The notes beneath the pieces are model-generated. The model did not search any database. It had not been told where the DNA came from and saw nothing but the letters and a program-made list of their open reading frames with translations. From Anaerolineae bacterium (GTDB taxonomy: Bacteria; Chloroflexota; Anaerolineae; B4-G1): a DNA stretch of 14,206 nt. Below, piece after piece: positions 12,119-14,206 of this stretch. Position numbers and translations under genes: made by a program. How positions within the stretch are numbered: the stretch's first letter is position 1; each line of letters begins with the position of its first letter. The DNA lies in the NCBI GenBank assembly GCA_016783285.1, contig JADHWW010000055.1:1-14206 (forward strand), written 5' to 3'.

Positions 12119-13387
12119 ATGACACTGCAGAACGGTATCAAACGAGCCGCGCAGCGGGTATTCTTCTGTCTGGCCCTCATCGGGCCGGGGCTAATCACCG
12201 CCAGCGCCGACAACGACGCGCCGGGCATCGCCACCTACTCGATGGCTGGTTCGACCTACGGTTATGCCTTCCTATGGATGATCCTGGTGGTCACCGTGGG
12301 CGAGGTGGTAGTGCAGGAGATGGCAGCCCGCATGGGAGCCACGACGGGCAAAGGATTGGCCGACCTGATCCGCGAACAGTTTGGCGTCAAGGTGACCGCC
12401 TTTGCGATGTTCTGCCTGCTCCTGGCCAACTTTGGCACCACTGTGGCCCAGTTCGCCGGCATCGCGGCCGGGATGGAACTGCTGGGTGTCTCGCGCTACC
12501 TGGCGGTGCCCATCGCCGCGCTGCTGGTCTGGCTGCTCGTCACCCGTGGCTCTTACTCGCGGGTGGAAAAGTTCCTGTTGACCCTCTGCCTCTGCTCCCT
12601 GAGTTACGTCATCTCCGCCTTCCTGATACACCCCCCGTGGGGCACGGTGTTGCAGCAGGCAGTCACGCCCGCTTTCCACTTCGAGACGGGCTACGTGCTG
12701 GCCCTGCTGGCGACGATCGGCACAACCATCACCCCCTGGGGCTGCGTCTACTTGCAGGCCTCTGTCGTGGACAAGGGGATGACGCCGCAAGAGTACCGCT
12801 ACACCCGGCTGGACGTGGTGACAGGCGTGGCCTTCGGCAACGTCATCTCCGCGTTCGTCGTCATCTGCACCGCCGCGACGCTCTTCGTCCACGGCATCCA
12901 CGTAGAGACAGCGGAACAGGCGGCATTGGCACTGGCTCCGCTGGCTGGGCCGTGGGCCAAATACCTGTTCAACGTGGGACTGTTGGGCGCTTCGCTGCTG
13001 GCCGCGTCGGTGCTGCCGCTGGCTACGACCTACGCCGTCTGCGAGGCGTTCGGCTGGGAGCGGGGCATAAATAACCAGCCACAGGAAGCGCCGGTCTTCT
13101 ATGGCCTCTACACCGGTCTGGTCGCGTTGAGCGCGGCAGTGGTGCTACTACCCGGCGTGCCACTGTTCCCGTTGATGTGGCTGTCGCAAACGCTCAACGC
13201 CATTCTGTTGCCCGTGCTTCTGGTGTTGATGCTGCGATTGGCCAACGACCCGCACCTGATGGGAGCGCATCGAAGCAGCCGTATGAGCAATGTCCTGGCC
13301 TGGGGGTTGACCGGGCTGATCGTGTTGATCACTTTGATCCTGTTCACTGTGCCGCTGCGGCAGGCCGGTGCAAGTAGGATACACTGA
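12119..13387 (+). CDS. Nramp-fold divalent metal transporter, probably Mg2+-type (NRMT-like)
   Basis: A 422-residue integral membrane protein with about 11 helices in the Nramp/SLC11 order. It opens with the family signature IGPGLITASADND (20-33). Aligned to canonical members, D33 is kept but DPGN reads D-A-P-G, so the metal-binding Asn becomes Gly36. In TM6 the A-x-x-M-P-H motif reads T202-T-I-T205-P-W207, so the soft-metal-selecting Met is Thr and the proton-linked His is Trp. Loss of Met and His is the pattern I recall for Nramp-related magnesium transporters, which carry Mg2+ and Mn2+ without strict proton coupling. The neighbouring MgtE-N/CBS protein supports Mg2+. The ATG at 12119 has GGAG (12108-12111) 7 nt upstream. 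No clear intrinsic terminator follows. Manganese uptake (MntH-like) remains the alternative; no MntH symbol is assigned because the key motifs differ. Confidence 0.88.
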   Translation: MTLQNGIKRAAQRVFFCLALIGPGLITASADNDAPGIATYSMAGSTYGYAFLWMILVVTVGEVVVQEMAARMGATTGKGLADLIREQFGVKVTAFAMFCLLLANFGTTVAQFAGIAAGMELLGVSRYLAVPIAALLVWLLVTRGSYSRVEKFLLTLCLCSLSYVISAFLIHPPWGTVLQQAVTPAFHFETGYVLALLATIGTTITPWGCVYLQASVVDKGMTPQEYRYTRLDVVTGVAFGNVISAFVVICTAATLFVHGIHVETAEQAALALAPLAGPWAKYLFNVGLLGASLLAASVLPLATTYAVCEAFGWERGINNQPQEAPVFYGLYTGLVALSAAVVLLPGVPLFPLMWLSQTLNAILLPVLLVLMLRLANDPHLMGAHRSSRMSNVLAWGLTGLIVLITLILFTVPLRQAGASRIH

Positions 13388-13400
13388 GGTTTGGTACGGG

Positions 13401-13410
13401 GGTGTACACC
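13401..13410. promoter_or_regulatory. palindrome GGTGTACACC upstream of the LysW-like array
   Basis: A perfect 10-bp palindrome about 55 nt before the -10 box of the next transcript. Its position would suit an operator, but a chance occurrence is possible and no regulator is known. Confidence 0.25.
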
Positions 13411-13461
13411 GAATCTTTACCAGAGTCTCACCAATGTCTTACCTCACTGACGCTTGTTTTG

Positions 13462-13470
13462 TGCTATACT
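13462..13470 (+). promoter_or_regulatory. extended -10 promoter of the LysW-like array
   Basis: TGC followed by TATACT (13465-13470) forms an extended -10 element. No good -35 hexamer is visible at 17 nt. The predicted start is near 13477, giving a leader of about 60 nt before the first ATG. Confidence 0.6.
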
Positions 13471-13537
13471 ATGCACAACCTGCCGAAAACCCAATCAGGC
13501 GGGAATGTCAAATACAAAACAAAAAGGAAGGTATGAA

Positions 13538-13735
13538 ATGCCAAAGACGTATTGTCCCGATTGTGACGCTGTCATTAGTGTGGACGACCCGCGCGAGGGT
13601 GCCATGATCAAATGTCCCGAATGCGATATGGAACTGGAGATCATCAGCACCAATCCCTTCGAGGTGGACTTTCCCCTCGACTCTGAGGATGAAGAAGAAG
13701 AAGAAGAAGAAGAAGAAGAAGGCGAAGGAGAATAA
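13538..13735 (+). CDS. LysW-like zinc-ribbon mini-protein, copy 1 (poly-Glu tail)
   Basis: A 65-residue protein with the LysW/ArgW fold signature: CPDC (C6, C9) and CPEC (C26, C29) binding one zinc, then M-E-L-E-I-I-S-T-N-P-F-E-V-D-F as in amino-group carrier proteins. LysW carries alpha-aminoadipate or glutamate on its C-terminal Glu during lysine/arginine synthesis, and canonical members end in E-D-W-G-E. This copy instead ends with ten consecutive Glu and GEGE, coded by ten GAA triplets at 13691-13720. It still ends in Glu, so a carrier role is not excluded, but the W is missing. The ATG at 13538 follows AAGGAAGG by 6 nt; the same frame extends upstream to 13454 without sense. First of three tandem paralogues behind an extended -10 promoter. 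Function of this divergent form is unknown. Confidence 0.85.
   Translation: MPKTYCPDCDAVISVDDPREGAMIKCPECDMELEIISTNPFEVDFPLDSEDEEEEEEEEEEGEGE
13691..13720 (+). repeat. (GAA)10 trinucleotide repeat
   Basis: Ten perfect GAA units encode Glu51-61 of copy 1, followed by GGCGAAGGAGAA. Such tracts are slippage-prone, so the tail length may vary between strains. Confidence 0.95.
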
Positions 13736-13787
13736 GAACTGTATACCCAACTGAGCGGGTATGCCAAACCGGAAAGGGAGATAGAAA

Positions 13788-13958
13788 ATGCCCGAGGTGT
13801 ATTGCCCCGAATGTGATGCGGCCATTAGCATAGAGAACCCACGCGAGGGCGCTCAGATCAAATGTCCCGAATGCGGCGTGGAACTGGAGATCGTCAGCAG
13901 CGATCCCTTCGAGGTGGATTTCCCCTACGATGATGATTCGGACGATGAAGATCACTAA
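13788..13958 (+). CDS. LysW-like zinc-ribbon mini-protein, copy 2 (Asp-rich tail)
   Basis: A 56-residue protein starting at the ATG at 13788, with AAAGGGAG (13773-13780) 7 nt upstream. It has CPEC (C6, C9) and CPEC (C26, C29), then GVELEIVSSDPFEVDFPYD and an acidic tail DDDSDDEDH. It shares long exact DNA stretches with copy 1 (for example GATCAAATGTCCCGAATGCG), showing recent tandem duplication, while its tail differs completely in codons and is Asp-rich. It ends in His, not Glu, so a modification on a terminal Glu as in LysW is not possible without processing. It lies 52 nt behind copy 1 and has its own ribosome site. Confidence 0.85.
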   Translation: MPEVYCPECDAAISIENPREGAQIKCPECGVELEIVSSDPFEVDFPYDDDSDDEDH

Positions 13959-14175
13959 TGGGACATCCAATAGCGTGGGAGTCAAATCAAAAAGGGAGGC
14001 GAAAAATCCCAAGACGCACTGTCCCCATTGTGACTCCACCATTAAGGTGGTCAAGCCACGCGGGGGTGCCGTGATCGCCTGTCCCAGGTGCGGTGTGGAG
14101 TTGGAGATCATCAGCGCCGACCCCTTCCAGGTGGATTTCACCGAGGACTGGCAGAGTGAATGGGAGGAGGAGTAA
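13945..14175 (+). CDS. LysW-like zinc-ribbon mini-protein, copy 3 (start codon displaced)
   Basis: The conserved part begins at codon 14005 (NPKTHCPHCDS) and includes CPHC and CPRC zinc knuckles, GVELEIISADPFQVDF and a tail TEDWQSEWEEE, the only copy with an E-D-W reminiscent of canonical LysW E-D-W-G-E. Where copies 1 and 2 have ATG, this copy reads AAT, although a strong Shine-Dalgarno (AAAGGGAGG at 13991-13999) still precedes it. In-frame ATGs exist upstream at 13930, 13933 and 13945, the last adding a 20-residue extension and overlapping copy 2's stop. It may thus be translated as an extended protein, or be a decaying copy. The coordinates use the 13945 start; the true start is uncertain. 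Confidence 0.6.
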   Translation: MKITNGTSNSVGVKSKREAKNPKTHCPHCDSTIKVVKPRGGAVIACPRCGVELEIISADPFQVDFTEDWQSEWEEE

Positions 14176-14206
14176 GTGTCTCTCTGACTCGTACGCAGTA
14201 GAGATG
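14176..14206. other. window end after the LysW-like array
   Basis: Thirty-one bases with no recognisable feature except an ATG at the final three bases (14204-14206), which may begin the next gene but has no strong ribosome site in view. Confidence 0.3.

Noticed and set aside
11364..12125. Minus-strand frame of 253 codons over the MgtE-N/CBS gene
   Set aside because: Shadow of the real gene, which has recognisable domains and a good ribosome site.
11947..13074. Plus-strand 375-codon frame overlapping the sensor and Nramp genes
   Set aside because: It is the +1/+2 frame of two well-supported genes, with Arg/Gly/His-rich low-complexity translation.
13454..13537. Upstream extension of LysW-like copy 1 from an ATG at 13454
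   Set aside because: It would start at or upstream of the predicted transcription start and lacks a ribosome site; AAGGAAGG before 13538 fixes the start.

Overview
The window reads as a GC-rich bacterial chromosome segment, most likely from a Chloroflexota-type organism. This is inferred from the gene repertoire (MttB-family methyltransferase, MalT/LuxR-type regulator fragment, DUF4367-type envelope protein, PRC-barrel/MgtE-N/CBS protein beside an Nramp, LysW-like proteins) and was not tested by alignment. There are no rRNA, tRNA or CRISPR features. Most genes are GC-rich; the insertion sequence in the middle is visibly lower in GC.

Layout. 1-1301 (+): the C-terminal end of an MttB-family methyltransferase, followed 2 nt later by a C45-family Ntn-hydrolase. 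1270-1990 (+): a scar zone with two gene fragments, the C-terminal end of an unidentified larger protein and the N-terminal end of a MalT-like ATPase regulator. 1984-5312 (-): an OmpR/PhoB-type response regulator and HAMP histidine kinase overlapping by ATGA, followed by a LolA/DUF4367-type exported protein whose lipobox cysteine is arginine. A near-consensus sigma70 promoter precedes the regulator. 5624-7676: an intact IS4-superfamily insertion sequence with 20-bp terminal inverted repeats (18/20), a YREK transposase and a 7-bp target duplication TAAAAAT. 7675-8046 (+): a small four-helix membrane protein whose Shine-Dalgarno was separated from its ATG by that IS. 8238-10018 (+): an extended -10 promoter, a membrane-anchored PIG-L deacetylase, a 31-codon acidic small ORF and a strong intrinsic terminator. 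10153-13387 (+): a GNAT acetyltransferase, a soluble PRC-barrel/MgtE-N/CBS protein and an Nramp-fold transporter in one probable operon. 13462-14206 (+): an extended -10 promoter and three tandem LysW-like zinc-ribbon mini-proteins.

The two most interesting systems are at the right end. The Nramp homologue has lost the canonical DPGN asparagine and the MPH methionine and histidine, a pattern associated with Nramp-related magnesium transporters. It sits directly behind a soluble protein built from the magnesium-sensing parts of MgtE, so a Mg2+ sensor/transporter pair is plausible. Next to it, three diverged LysW-like carrier proteins stand in tandem: one with a ten-unit GAA repeat encoding polyglutamate, one with an acidic Asp-rich tail, and one that has lost its start codon but keeps an EDW-containing tail. 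None carries the canonical LysW C-terminus, so they look like a duplicated carrier or metal-binding family with an unknown task.
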